A stretch of 64,000 nt of DNA from Streptomyces roseolus (GCF_014649855.1 NZ_BMTV01000003.1:283877-347876); one strand, 5' to 3'; positions 49,115-58,860 are shown, numbered from the stretch's first letter. Program-made: numbers and translations. Notes: a model not told the origin generated them from the letters alone.

Positions 49115-50410
49115 ATGCCGTCGTACGACCGCGTGTGCTTTCCGCTCGCGGACCCGCAGCGCCGACTGCTGGACCGGCTCGGCGCCTGCGCCGACCCCTC
49201 CGCGTACGTGAGTTTCCTCGCCCATCACGTGCGCGGCCCCCTCGACCTCCCCCGGCTCCGGCGAGCCGTGGACGCGCTCACCGCCCGTCACGAGCCCCTG
49301 CGAACGGCCTTCCCCGCCGACGAGGACGGCACGGTCCGGAGGCAGTGCGTCGAGGAGCCCGACGCGATGCCCTGGGAACTGACCGTGTTCGACACGCCAC
49401 CCGTCCCTGCGGGCCCACCGCTCCCGCGCAGTGACGAGGACACCCTCCTGCGGAACTTCGCCCGGCGTCCGTTCGACCTGGTCCGAGGGCCTCTCGCACG
49501 CGTGCTGGTCGTACGCCGGGCGGCCGAGGACCACCTCGTCGTCCTGGCGGTCCACCTCCTGGCCGCCGACGGCTGGTCGCTGCGGATCCTGCTGGACGAA
49601 CTGGGCGAGTACTACGCTGACGCGGGCCGTGCGACCGCGCTCCTCCCGCCGCTCGCCATCCAGTACGCCGACTGGGCCCACTGGCAGGCCGGGAGAGCGG
49701 CACGCCCGGAGAGCCCCCTCCCCCGGATCCCCGCCCGCCCGGCCGACGGGCCGGGGCGGCGCCTGCGTACGGCTCCCGTGCCGGTGCCGGCGGCGGGGCG
49801 CCTCGCCCGCCAGGAACGGGTACCGCTGTTCACCGTGCTTCTGACGGCCTTCGTCCTGGCGGCACGCGGGCCGGCGGCGTCCCGTGTGCTGGTGGATGTC
49901 CCCGTCTCCGGGCGCGATCACCCGCAACTCGGCGTGCTAGCGGGCTACTTCATCCGGCTCCACCGGCTCGACGTCTCGCTCCCCGATGCCATCACCTTCC
50001 GGCAGGCGGTGCGCCGGGTGCAGGGCGCCTGGGCCGAGGCCGAGGAGACCGATGCGGCCTCCTCCCGCCTTGCGCACCCGCCCACGGGCACCGGTCCGGC
50101 CGGGGATCCGGCTCCGGCGGCCGGGGGCGTCCCGCTCTTTTCCTACCGCGCCCGTGACGTGCAGCCGCGGCTGCGCCTGGAGGGCTGTTCCGTGACCGAA
50201 GCCCCCTGGCTTCACGACGCCGCGAAAGTGGATCTCGGCCTGATCACGGACCGCGTCGGAGACGCGGTCCACCCCGTGCTCGAGTTCCGCCCGTCCGTCG
50301 TCCCGGAGCGGGCAGCCGACCGCCTGGGCCGGAGCTTCGCGGTGCTCCTGGACAAAGCAGCGGCCGACCCGGATGAGACGGTGGATCCCCTGGCGGCAGG
50401 AGCACCCTGA
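49115..50410 (+). CDS. Free-standing condensation-like domain lacking the catalytic His
   Basis: A 431-aa stand-alone condensation-domain protein, close to the length of a full C domain. The N-terminal half has family features (LRRAVDALTARHEPLRTAF, FDLVRGPLARVLV). At the catalytic site the motif reads HLLAADGWS where active domains have HHxxxDGWS: the second, catalytic His is Leu. Condensation chemistry is therefore unlikely; a structural, docking or binding role is more probable. ATG at 49115 lies 4 nt after the NRPS stop, behind AGGAAGG at rather long spacing; an overlapping GTG at 49103 is an alternative. The two proteins are surely co-expressed. Confidence 0.85.
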   Translation: MPSYDRVCFPLADPQRRLLDRLGACADPSAYVSFLAHHVRGPLDLPRLRRAVDALTARHEPLRTAFPADEDGTVRRQCVEEPDAMPWELTVFDTPPVPAGPPLPRSDEDTLLRNFARRPFDLVRGPLARVLVVRRAAEDHLVVLAVHLLAADGWSLRILLDELGEYYADAGRATALLPPLAIQYADWAHWQAGRAARPESPLPRIPARPADGPGRRLRTAPVPVPAAGRLARQERVPLFTVLLTAFVLAARGPAASRVLVDVPVSGRDHPQLGVLAGYFIRLHRLDVSLPDAITFRQAVRRVQGAWAEAEETDAASSRLAHPPTGTGPAGDPAPAAGGVPLFSYRARDVQPRLRLEGCSVTEAPWLHDAAKVDLGLITDRVGDAVHPVLEFRPSVVPERAADRLGRSFAVLLDKAAADPDETVDPLAAGAP

Positions 50411-50584
50411 CGACCGCCGGAACGGGGCGCTCGACACCTCACCCGCCCCTGCGGCCGGCACCCCGGCTGCTCCGGTTTTCCGAGCCGTGGCATGGGCATG
50501 AGCGGTACTCTCCCTGTCGGCGTCGGCACGTGCGGAGAACGGGCACGAGTCCGCCGACAGACGGGGCATGGGGGGCGACGTTCG

Positions 50585-53362
50585 GTGTCTGCGACGGAGG
50601 ACGGTGAACTCCTCGGCCGGGAGCGGGAGACGGCCTTCCTGGACGGCGTCCTGCAAGCAGCGGCCTCCACGGGTGAAGGAGCAGCGGTCCTCCTCCGGGG
50701 CCCGGCCGGCATCGGCAAGTCGGCCCTGCTGGCCTGGGCACGGAACGCGGCGCGGCGGCACGGTTTCGCCGTCCTGGGAGCGGTGGGCTCCGTGACCGAG
50801 TCGGAGCTCGCCTTCGGGGGCTTCCACCAGGTCTTCTGGCCGCTGCTGAAGCGCTCCCGGACCCTCCCACCACGGGACCGGGAAGTCCTGGAGCGCGCCT
50901 TGGGCCTGGGGGAGGGACCGTCTGCCGGCGCGACCCCGCTGGGTGCCTCGGCCCTTGCCCTGCTCACCGAGGCCGCGTGCGAGCGGCCGCTGCTGGTCGT
51001 GGTGGACGACGTGCACTGGATGGACGACTCCAGCACCGCGGTGTTCGCCTTTCTGCACCGGCACGTCGCCGCCCTGCCCGTGGTCTTCATCGGAGCGGGC
51101 CGCGAGGACAGCCCGGCCACCGACCGGTGGACCGCGGAGCCGCTGCGGGTGGAAGCGCTGGAACCGTCCGCCGCCGAAACCCTGTTGCGCCGGTATCACC
51201 CGACGCTGCCCGTCACCGCGGCCACACGGGTGCTGACGGAGGCCGCGGGCAATCCACTGGCCCTCCGGGAACTGCCCGTGCTGCCGGACGACGAGCACGA
51301 CACCGGCCTGCCCGGTGGCCCCGGTCGGATGCCCCTGGCGCACCGGCTGGAGCACCTCTTCGCCGAGCGGATCCGGTCGCTGCCGGCTGACGCCGCGCAC
51401 GCCCTGCTCCTGGCCGCGCTCGGCGGCCGGGTGGACCTGCGGAACACGGATGCCGGGGCGACCGCGGCAGCCCCCGAAGACCGTGCGGTCGTTTCCGAGT
51501 GCGCTGTGTACCCTCCCGGCGACCCCGCGGCGGTCCTCGCCGCCGTCGAGGCGAGCGGGCTGGCGCACCTCGACGGAAGCGGTGTGCTGGCCTTCCGCCA
51601 TCCCCTGGTGCGCAGTGCGGTGATCTCCCTGGCCTCGCCCGAGGAGGAGCGGGCGGCCCACCGGCTGCTGGCAGGGCGACTGGACGCCGGCGACCCCCGA
51701 CGGCTCCGGCACGAAACACTGGCCGCGGTCCTGCCGGACGCCTTCCTCGCCGCACGGCTGGAAGACGCCGCGCGGCAGATCGCGAGACGCGGCGGCGACG
51801 CGGAGGGGGCGGTGCTGATGGACCGGGCCGCCGCTCTGAGCACCGATGCCGCGTCCCACACGGCACGCCTGACGTGGGCCGCCGTCATGGCCGCGCGGGG
51901 CGGGCGACTCGCCCACACCGCCGAGTTGGTGGAGGAACTCAAGAGAAGGCCGATACCGCCCGGCTCCGCTCCGCTCTTCGCCTACGCGGTGGTGTACGTC
52001 GACCAGAGTCACCGGGTCGACTTCGAGTCGTCCTTCACGCTGCTGCCGCAGGCGCTGGACCTCCTCTCGCACACCGGGGTCGAGCCCTTCGAGGGGCTGG
52101 CGGAGCAGATCTACTTCAAGCTCCTGCTCGCCACCTCCTACACCGACGACCCCCGAGGCCGGCGCGCCCTGGAGAAGCACGCCGACGCTGTCTCCCCCCT
52201 GGCCAGGCTGTGCCGCGCGGTGTGGTCCGATCCGCCCCGGACCGCGCACGGCGCGACACGCGCACTCGGCCTGCTGAACAGGGAGATGAGCGAGGAGCAG
52301 GAGGCGGGAGCCGCGTGGTTGCTGCTGTGGACGGCGACGGCGGTGGACGCCGCCGACGAGACGCTGTGGCGCCGCTTCACCGGCCAGCACGCCTACGCCA
52401 CCCAGGGCTCGGTCGCGAAGGCCCGGTTCTACCAGGACTACCTGCGAGGCCGGTGGGAGAGCGCGGCCGCGTGCCTGCGGGAGGCGGAGGCCGCGGACGA
52501 CCGCGGATACCACTGCAATGCCCTGCTGTTCCGTCACTACTACGCCCACTTCCTGGCCGGCCGGGGCGACGAACAGGGACTGAGAGAGGTGGAGGCGCTC
52601 ATCGAGCCGTCGGCCTCGGGGGCTCGGATGCGGTTCGTCACCGACCACCTCGTCCACCTGCGGGCCCTGGCCGCGCTGGCGCACGGCCGGTACGAGGAGG
52701 CGTACCTGCACCTGGTCCAGCTCATGTCCCCCGGTGTGCTGCCACGCGGTCTGCCCTGGTTCCACCTGCCGTTCTTCGACCTCGTGGTCGCCGCCGTGCA
52801 CACGGGGCGCCGGCGCGAGGCCACCGCGCACGTCGAGGCCGGACGGGCGGCGCGGATGGCCGACATCTCCGCCCACCACGCCTTCCTCCTCGCGGCGGCC
52901 TCGGCCGTCGCCGCGGCCGATGAGGTCGCCGACGCCCGCTACCGGGCCGCGTACGCCGTCGAGGACGCCGAGACCTGGGTCTTCGGCATGGCCCGGTTGC
53001 GGCTGGCCCACGGCTCGTGGCTGCGCCGGCGCCGGCGCGCGGAGGCATTCGATGTGCTGCACCGGGCGCGCGACGCGTTCCGGCGGCTGGGCGCGGAGCC
53101 CTGGGCGGAGCGCTGCGAGGAGGAGCTGACCGCCGCGGGGCCGCCGGCGGCGGTCGGCGGACGCGGGCTGTTGACGGGCCAGGAACGGCGTGTCGCCCAG
53201 CTCGCGGCGACGGGGCTGACGAACAAGGAGATCGGCACGGCCCTGCAGGTGTCACCTCGTACCGTCGCGGCGCACCTGTACAAGATCTTCCCCAAGCTCG
53301 GAGTCACCTCCCGGGCCGGGATCTCCCGGGCACTGGCCGACGACTCGGCCGAACGGGACTGA
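50585..53362 (+). CDS. LuxR-family LAL transcriptional activator
   Basis: Large ATP-binding regulator of the LuxR family (925 aa). The N-terminal ATPase has Walker A RGPAGIGKSALL near residues 36-47 and Walker B LLVVVDDVHWMDD near 137-149. A long helical TPR-like middle follows, and a C-terminal LuxR HTH: LTGQERRVAQLAATGLTNKE, then VSPRTVAAHLYKIFPKLGV. LAL proteins often activate antibiotic clusters, so this is the likely activator of the adjacent NRPS pair. Start GTG at 50585 was chosen for its GGGGGG site and family length; an in-frame ATG at 50492 would add 31 residues. It converges on an AraC gene. Confidence 0.9.
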   Translation: MSATEDGELLGRERETAFLDGVLQAAASTGEGAAVLLRGPAGIGKSALLAWARNAARRHGFAVLGAVGSVTESELAFGGFHQVFWPLLKRSRTLPPRDREVLERALGLGEGPSAGATPLGASALALLTEAACERPLLVVVDDVHWMDDSSTAVFAFLHRHVAALPVVFIGAGREDSPATDRWTAEPLRVEALEPSAAETLLRRYHPTLPVTAATRVLTEAAGNPLALRELPVLPDDEHDTGLPGGPGRMPLAHRLEHLFAERIRSLPADAAHALLLAALGGRVDLRNTDAGATAAAPEDRAVVSECAVYPPGDPAAVLAAVEASGLAHLDGSGVLAFRHPLVRSAVISLASPEEERAAHRLLAGRLDAGDPRRLRHETLAAVLPDAFLAARLEDAARQIARRGGDAEGAVLMDRAAALSTDAASHTARLTWAAVMAARGGRLAHTAELVEELKRRPIPPGSAPLFAYAVVYVDQSHRVDFESSFTLLPQALDLLSHTGVEPFEGLAEQIYFKLLLATSYTDDPRGRRALEKHADAVSPLARLCRAVWSDPPRTAHGATRALGLLNREMSEEQEAGAAWLLLWTATAVDAADETLWRRFTGQHAYATQGSVAKARFYQDYLRGRWESAAACLREAEAADDRGYHCNALLFRHYYAHFLAGRGDEQGLREVEALIEPSASGARMRFVTDHLVHLRALAALAHGRYEEAYLHLVQLMSPGVLPRGLPWFHLPFFDLVVAAVHTGRRREATAHVEAGRAARMADISAHHAFLLAAASAVAAADEVADARYRAAYAVEDAETWVFGMARLRLAHGSWLRRRRRAEAFDVLHRARDAFRRLGAEPWAERCEEELTAAGPPAAVGGRGLLTGQERRVAQLAATGLTNKEIGTALQVSPRTVAAHLYKIFPKLGVTSRAGISRALADDSAERD

Positions 53363-53388
53363 GACCGGTTCCCGCCGGGCGCCGGCGC

Positions 53389-54390
53389 CTACCAGTGGGC
53401 GCTCGGCGCGCACAGGTGCGCCGCCCGCCCCGTCTCCTGGAGGGTGTCGGGCGGTGGCGTCGCCTCGGCTGTGTCGTGCTCCGTCCTGTGGTCCCTCCAC
53501 TCGCTGGGCGACATCCCGTACCTGGCACGGAAGCACCTGCTGAAGTGGGCGGCGGTGGCGAAGCCCCAGCGCTGGGCCACTGCCTGGACCTTCGCCGTAC
53601 CTCCACCGCGGCCCAGTTCCCGTCGGCATTCCTCCAGGCGGCGCTGCTGTATCCAGCGGCTGAGCGTGCCGTTCTCGCCCGTGAAGAGCTTGTACAGCCT
53701 GCGCACGGAGATGTGGTGGGCCTCGGCGATGGCGTCCGGGCGAAGCCGGGGATCCGGAAGCCTGGAGTTCACCCAGCGCCGGATCTCGTCCACCGCCCGG
53801 CGGTCGGCGTCCGAGAGGCCGCTCGCCCCGGGGCAGGCGTTCCGTTCGGCCTCCTCGGCCACCAGGCTGGTGAGCAGGTCCGCCGCCTGGTTCATCAGTC
53901 GCGTCGTCAGTCCGTCCCTTCCGGCTTCCGCTCCCCAGGGGCCCTCGGCCGTGGCCAGGGAGAGCAGCAGCGGGAGCAGCAGCGAAGCGACGCCCGTCGT
54001 CGCGTCGTACGCCCGGCCGGTCGTCCGGACCAGGACGTCGTCCGGGTAGGGCACCAGCGGGCGGGGCACGCGCAGCACTGCCAGGGCGCTTCCGGCCGTC
54101 CCGCTCACCGTGACCGGCCTGGCCGAATCGGCCAGGACCAGGCCGCCCGACGTCACCCTGCCCTCGTGTGCGCAGGAGAGGCCGCCCCGAAGCGGACCAC
54201 AGACCATGATCTCGCGCGCGTCCGGGTCGTCGGCCGGCCTCATCGGCAGAGTGAGCGCGCGGGTCGGTTCGTCACCGGGAACGACGCTGATCCGTACGTA
54301 CGGCGGCCGTCCCGGATCCACGGGGTGGACGACCGGACGGGCGCTCAGGTGCGGGCCCGCTTCGTGGCGGGAAGGCGCAGGGGACGGCAC
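53389..54390 (-). CDS. AraC-family regulator (first of two)
   Basis: A 333-aa AraC-type regulator. The N-terminal ~200 residues resemble an AraC-binding-like effector domain. The C-terminal ~105 residues hold two helix-turn-helices: AIAEAHHISVRRLYKLFTGE, and VAQRWGFATAAHFSRCFRAR followed by YGMSPSEWR. Start GTG at 54390 follows GGAGGAG with ideal spacing. It shares its architecture with the next gene (98 bp upstream, same strand), so the two are probably paralogues acting on the same locus. Confidence 0.9.
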   Translation of the reverse strand: MPSPAPSRHEAGPHLSARPVVHPVDPGRPPYVRISVVPGDEPTRALTLPMRPADDPDAREIMVCGPLRGGLSCAHEGRVTSGGLVLADSARPVTVSGTAGSALAVLRVPRPLVPYPDDVLVRTTGRAYDATTGVASLLLPLLLSLATAEGPWGAEAGRDGLTTRLMNQAADLLTSLVAEEAERNACPGASGLSDADRRAVDEIRRWVNSRLPDPRLRPDAIAEAHHISVRRLYKLFTGENGTLSRWIQQRRLEECRRELGRGGGTAKVQAVAQRWGFATAAHFSRCFRARYGMSPSEWRDHRTEHDTAEATPPPDTLQETGRAAHLCAPSAHW

Positions 54391-54488
54391 CGTGGGCTCC
54401 TCCGGATGTCGTGCGCGACGGATCGTGCCCCACTCTCGGCGTGCCTCGGCTCGGGCACGTAGGTCGGATGACTGACGCCCGAGGCAGG

Positions 54489-55481
54489 TCAGTTCACGGC
54501 GGCACGCTGCGCGTCCCTGGGCCGCTCCGGGCCGGGAAGGTCCTCCTCCGGGGCACGCGCGCGTCTCCACTGGCGCGGCGGCATGCCGAACACCCCCTTG
54601 AAGGCGCGGCTGAAGTGGGCGGGACTGTGGAAGCCCCACCGGCGGGCGACGGTCGAGACCGTCGGGCTGGAGCGTTCTCGGCGTGTCAGTTCCCTGGCGC
54701 ACTCCTCGACGCGGCGCCGCAGGATGAGCCGCCCCACCGTCGTGCCCTCCCCTTCGAAGAGCCGGTGGAGGTAGCGCACCGAGATGTAGTGGGCTTCGGC
54801 GATCCGTTCCGGTGACAGATCCGGGTCGCGCAGGTTCCGGTCGATGTAGTCGCGGACGCGCGGCACCAGGCGGGCGCGCGTGGTGGCCGGTGGCTCCTGG
54901 TCCCTTCCGAGCAGTTCGTCGGCGAGGAGGGCGATGAACTCCACGGTGTTCCCGGCGAGCAGGTCACCGGTGGCCGGAGTCACCTGCCCCGCGAGAAGGG
55001 AGAGGCGTTCGAGGTAAGGGATCAGCAGGCCGACGACACCGCTTCGCCCTTGCACGGCGCGTCCGGTGAGGCGGAACAAGTGGTCCGCGGGGTCGCCGAG
55101 CGTCTGCCGGGGGAGGGAGACCAACAGCATCCGGAAGGACTCCCGCTGGTCCAGGGTGAAGGGCCGGCGGGGGTCGACGAAGACCAGTTCTCCCGGCTCC
55201 AGCCCGGCGCTCCTTCCGTCCTGGGTGAGGAGTGCCGTGCCCGACTGCTGCAGAGCGACGGCGACCCGCTCGCCCGGACTCCGGGCGATGTGCCGGGGGG
55301 TGCGGCTCAGCTGGGACGGCCCCGCTTCGACGAGCAGCAGGCTCAGATAGCCGAGGTGGGTGATCGCTGGGGGCGGGACATCGACCGGGGAAGTGCGCAT
55401 CACGAGCCGGACGGGGGCGATGAGGCTGTCGAAGGCGTCCTGCCACAGGCGTGGCGCCTCGCATTCTTGTCCCGCCGTCAT
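54489..55481 (-). CDS. AraC-family regulator (second of two)
   Basis: A 330-aa AraC regulator with an effector-binding-like N-terminal domain (LEPGELVFVDPRRPFTL is typical of the cupin-like part) and a C-terminal double HTH: IAEAHYISVRYLHRLFEGEG, and VARRWGFHSPAHFSRAFKGV followed by FGMPPRQWR. It is divergent from the first esterase gene, 365 bp apart, and may control it. The HTH region is close to that of the adjacent AraC protein. Start ATG at 55481; the ribosome site is weak, so the start could differ slightly. Confidence 0.9.
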   Translation of the reverse strand: MTAGQECEAPRLWQDAFDSLIAPVRLVMRTSPVDVPPPAITHLGYLSLLLVEAGPSQLSRTPRHIARSPGERVAVALQQSGTALLTQDGRSAGLEPGELVFVDPRRPFTLDQRESFRMLLVSLPRQTLGDPADHLFRLTGRAVQGRSGVVGLLIPYLERLSLLAGQVTPATGDLLAGNTVEFIALLADELLGRDQEPPATTRARLVPRVRDYIDRNLRDPDLSPERIAEAHYISVRYLHRLFEGEGTTVGRLILRRRVEECARELTRRERSSPTVSTVARRWGFHSPAHFSRAFKGVFGMPPRQWRRARAPEEDLPGPERPRDAQRAAVN

Positions 55482-55846
55482 GTCTCGAAGAACCTGTCCC
55501 ACGCGCGCTCCTTGCTCTCGGACGCCGGCCGGTCGGCGAACTCGCCGCTCAGGGGGTGCGAACGGCCATGTGCGTTCCCTTTCATGCTTGGCGGCGCGAG
55601 AAGACCCCACATAGGTCATTTGACGTGCGGCCATGGACCCGGCTGGAGCGTCCGTCGGCCTCCTGGGACAAGAGGTGTGCACGGACGGGCAAGTACGGCC
55701 GGTACGGAGGGGAGGCAGGGCCCGTACCGGTCCGTAGGCTTGGGGCCGTTGCCCCGGCTGCCGCTGCAGCGGTCAGGAGCGGACCGGGCCCGACGGTTTC
55801 GTCAGCTCTTCCATCCCGGAATCGCGCCCAGGCGCGGGAGTGTGTC
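55482..55846. other. Divergent promoter region between AraC and esterase
   Basis: About 365 bp with no supported gene. AraC operators and the promoters of both genes are expected here, but no clear repeat pair could be assigned by eye. Confidence 0.5.
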
Positions 55847-56818
55847 GTGGAACATGTAGCCGGGCCGCCTCCGGTCCTCGAACCCTTGGCCCAGGCCTTC
55901 GTCGAGGCCCACGCATGTCCGGGCGTGCCGGGCGGAGCGGGGCCCGTACCCACCGGCAAGGTACTCGCCGCCCTGCACGGGGAGGCGGACAGGACGCCGG
56001 ACGTCGAGGAGGAGTGGCTGGCGCTCCCCGGCTGCGACGGGGAGCGCATCCGTGTGCGGATCCTGCGGCCGGCCGACAGCGAGGAACCCCTGCCGGTGGT
56101 GCTCTACCTGCACGGCCTGGGCTGGACCCACACGTCCGCCACCACGCACCAGCGGCTGCTGGAGGACCTGGTGCTGGGGTCGGACGCGGCCGTCGTCGTG
56201 CCCGAGTACGACCGTCCGCCGGCCGCTCGCTATCCGGTGGCCGTCGAGCAGAGCTACACCGTGGCCCGCTGGATCGCGGAACACGGTGCCGACTGGCGGC
56301 TCGACGGCTGCCGCATCGCCGTGGCCGGCGTCTCGGCGGGCGCCAACCTCGCCGCCGCCCTGACCCTGGTCGCCAAGGAACGCGGCGGCGTGGACTTCGT
56401 CCACCAGGTCCTGGTCTGCCCCGTCACGGACGCCACCGGGCAGACCGCGTCCTACCGGCACTTCGCCGAGGGGTACTTCCTCGGCAGCGCGGTCATGCGG
56501 TGCTTCTGGCAGAGCTACGCCCCCGACGCGGCACGACGCGGGGAGATCACCGCGTCGCCGCTGCTGGCCACCACGGACGACCTGCGGGGGCTTCCGCCGG
56601 CGCTGGTCCTGACCGCGGAGGCCGACGTGGTACGCGACGAGGGCGAGGCGTATGCGGCGAAGCTGAGGGCGGCGGGCGTCTCCGTCGTCTCCGCGCGCTA
56701 CCACGGCACGATCCACGGCTTCATCCTCTTCGACATGCTCCGCGAGAGCGATGCGGGCCGCGCCGCCCGGACGCAGACCGTGGACACCCTCCACGTCGCC
56801 TTACACCGGGGGTGGTGA
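55847..56818 (+). CDS. Alpha/beta hydrolase, HSL-type esterase (first copy)
   Basis: Hormone-sensitive-lipase-type esterase, 323 aa, cytosolic. The oxyanion-hole motif is HGLGW rather than the usual HGGG(F/W). The nucleophile elbow is GVSAG, where relatives have GDSAG. The acidic residue lies in AEADVVRDEG and the His in GTIHGF. It is a close relative of the following gene (same N-terminal PPVLEPLAQAF/TPVLEPAAAAF type and similar length), so a tandem duplication is likely. Start GTG at 55847 has GGGAG upstream. In the context of an NRPS without a thioesterase it could be a trans-acting hydrolase; this is inference only. Confidence 0.88.
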   Translation: MEHVAGPPPVLEPLAQAFVEAHACPGVPGGAGPVPTGKVLAALHGEADRTPDVEEEWLALPGCDGERIRVRILRPADSEEPLPVVLYLHGLGWTHTSATTHQRLLEDLVLGSDAAVVVPEYDRPPAARYPVAVEQSYTVARWIAEHGADWRLDGCRIAVAGVSAGANLAAALTLVAKERGGVDFVHQVLVCPVTDATGQTASYRHFAEGYFLGSAVMRCFWQSYAPDAARRGEITASPLLATTDDLRGLPPALVLTAEADVVRDEGEAYAAKLRAAGVSVVSARYHGTIHGFILFDMLRESDAGRAARTQTVDTLHVALHRGW

Positions 56819-56987
56819 AGGGCCCGTCCAGCAGGGGTCGACAGGTGGGCGGATTCGCCGTGCAGCCTCGGGCAAGGCCTGTGCACGGGGTGCCGACCCA
56901 CGCCACTCGAAGGGACATAACGTCCCGGTGTGCCGCCTCGCGGCGGTGCGCCGAACGTCTTCCGTCCCTCACGAAACGGGTTCTGCC

Positions 56988-57956
56988 ATGCACGAGTTCC
57001 CTCCTGTCACCCCTGTCCTGGAGCCGGCCGCGGCGGCCTTCGCCGAGGCCACCGCCCAGCCGCCGTTCCTCTTCCAGATCCCCGTGGCGGACGGTCGCAA
57101 GGCCGTCGACGACGTCCAGTCCGGACCGGTGGACAAGCCCGACGTCGACGAGGAGTGGGTCACCGTCGCCGTCCCCTCCGGCGGCTCCGTCAAAGCGCGC
57201 GTCGTACGTCCCGCCGGCGTCCGGGGCGAGCTGCCCGTCATCCTCTACATCCACGGCGCGGGCTGGGTGTTCGGCAACGCCCACACCCACGACCGGCTGG
57301 TGCGGGAGCTGGCCGTCGGGGCCGGTGCCGCCGTCGTCTTCCCGGAGTACGACCTGTCGCCGGAGCACCGATACCCGGTGGCTGTCGAGCAGAACTGGGC
57401 CGTCGCCCGCTGGGTCGTGACCGACGGGGCCGGCAAGGGTCTGGACGCCACTCGCATGGCGGTCGCCGGGGACTCGGTCGGCGGCAACATGAGCGCCGCG
57501 CTCACCCTGATGGCCAAGGAGCGGGGCGGCGTTCCCCTGCTCCAGCAGGTCCTCTTCTACCCGGTCACCGACGCCTCCTTCGACACGGCCTCCTACCACC
57601 AGTTCGCCGAGGGCTACTTCCTGCGCCGCGACGGCATGCAGTGGTTCTGGGACCAGTACACGACCGACGAGGCCGAGCGCGCCCAGATCACCGCCTCCCC
57701 GTTGCGCGCCACCACCGAGCAGCTCACCGGCCTGCCGCCCGCCCTGGTCATCACCGCCGAGGCCGACGTCCTGCGCGACGAGGGCGAGGCGTACGCGAAC
57801 AAGCTGCGGGCCGCCGGGGTCCCGGTGACCGCCGTGCGCTACCAGGGCATCATCCACGACTTCGTCATGCTCGACGCGCTGCGGGAGACCCACGCCGCCC
57901 AGGCCGCCATCGCACTCGCCGTGGACACGCTCCGGACCGCGCTCGCCAAGGACTGA
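56988..57956 (+). CDS. Alpha/beta hydrolase, HSL-type esterase (second copy)
   Basis: A 322-aa HSL-type esterase paralogous to the gene 169 bp upstream. Motifs are oxyanion HGAGW near residues 88-92, nucleophile GDSVGG near 161-166, acid in AEADVLRDEG and His in GIIHDF. Compared with its partner the catalytic elbow is closer to the family norm. Both share FAEGYFL and ITASPL blocks. Start ATG at 56988. Likely substrates are short acyl esters or amides. Confidence 0.9.
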   Translation: MHEFPPVTPVLEPAAAAFAEATAQPPFLFQIPVADGRKAVDDVQSGPVDKPDVDEEWVTVAVPSGGSVKARVVRPAGVRGELPVILYIHGAGWVFGNAHTHDRLVRELAVGAGAAVVFPEYDLSPEHRYPVAVEQNWAVARWVVTDGAGKGLDATRMAVAGDSVGGNMSAALTLMAKERGGVPLLQQVLFYPVTDASFDTASYHQFAEGYFLRRDGMQWFWDQYTTDEAERAQITASPLRATTEQLTGLPPALVITAEADVLRDEGEAYANKLRAAGVPVTAVRYQGIIHDFVMLDALRETHAAQAAIALAVDTLRTALAKD

Positions 57957-58079
57957 ACCGGCCCGGGCGGCGACGCCCGGCGGCAGGGGCCCGCCCCGCG
58001 CGGACGCCCCGGGGTACGCGGGCCGCCGGGCGTGCGTACCCCGCTCTTCCCGTTCCCCATCCGAGCAGGCAGGCAGCCC

Positions 58080-58787
58080 ATGGACACCCCCGACAGCCCG
58101 TCGCCCGCCCCCGGCGGCCGGCACCACGAACCCGATCTGCGGGGCATGACCCGCATCAACCTCCGTCCGATCGCCTCACCGATGCCCCTCGGCTTCTACG
58201 CCGTCGCCATCGCCTCGGTCATCGTCGGCTGCTTCCAGCTCGGCGTCTTCGAGGAGAACGCGGACCGGGCCGTCGCCTTCGCCGTCCTGCCCGCCTTCGT
58301 TCTCCAGCTCCTCGTGGGCGTCCTGGCGTTCGGCGCTCGCGACGTCCTCGCTGCCACGCTGATGGCCTGCTTCTCCGGCACCTGGCTGGCCACCTCCCTG
58401 GTGCTGGCCCTCGACCCGCCGGGCGGCACGGCGGTGCTCGGCGTGCTGAACCTCGCCTTCACCGTGTTCGCCGCCCTCATGGCGAGCGTGGCCAGGGCCA
58501 AGCGGGCCCTGTGGCTCGTGCTGTGCGTGGCCGTCCCCCGGTTCGCCGTGGCCGCCGCCTCCCACCTCTCCGGCGTCGCCTGGCTGGGCACCCTCTCCGG
58601 TGTCCTCGCCCTGGTCCTGGCCGCCGCGGCCCTGTACGCGGCCTTCGCCCTCATGCTGGAGGACATGCGCGGCGAGCAGGTCCTGCCGATCGGCCGCAGC
58701 GGCCCGGCGCACCACGCCGTCGAGGGCGACCTCTCCGTCCAGCTGCGCAACCTCGAACGCGCGGCCGGTGTCCGTCGCACGCTCTGA
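58080..58787 (+). CDS. GPR1/FUN34/YaaH-family membrane protein
   Basis: Membrane protein of the acetate-transporter (SatP/YaaH) family, 235 aa with six hydrophobic helices. The helix 1 entry motif ASPMPLGFY corresponds to the family NPxPLG(L/F); the leading Asn is Ser here. Helices run to about residue 195, then a polar tail. Expected to move acetate or related small acids, or ammonium. Start ATG at 58080. Same direction as the esterases, 123 bp after the second. Confidence 0.85.
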   Translation: MDTPDSPSPAPGGRHHEPDLRGMTRINLRPIASPMPLGFYAVAIASVIVGCFQLGVFEENADRAVAFAVLPAFVLQLLVGVLAFGARDVLAATLMACFSGTWLATSLVLALDPPGGTAVLGVLNLAFTVFAALMASVARAKRALWLVLCVAVPRFAVAAASHLSGVAWLGTLSGVLALVLAAAALYAAFALMLEDMRGEQVLPIGRSGPAHHAVEGDLSVQLRNLERAAGVRRTL

Positions 58788-58860
58788 GCCGCCCGGCCCC
58801 CTCCGCCCCGCGGCGGCGGCACCGGCGCCCCGTCCCAGGACCATGCTCCGAGGAGTCTCC

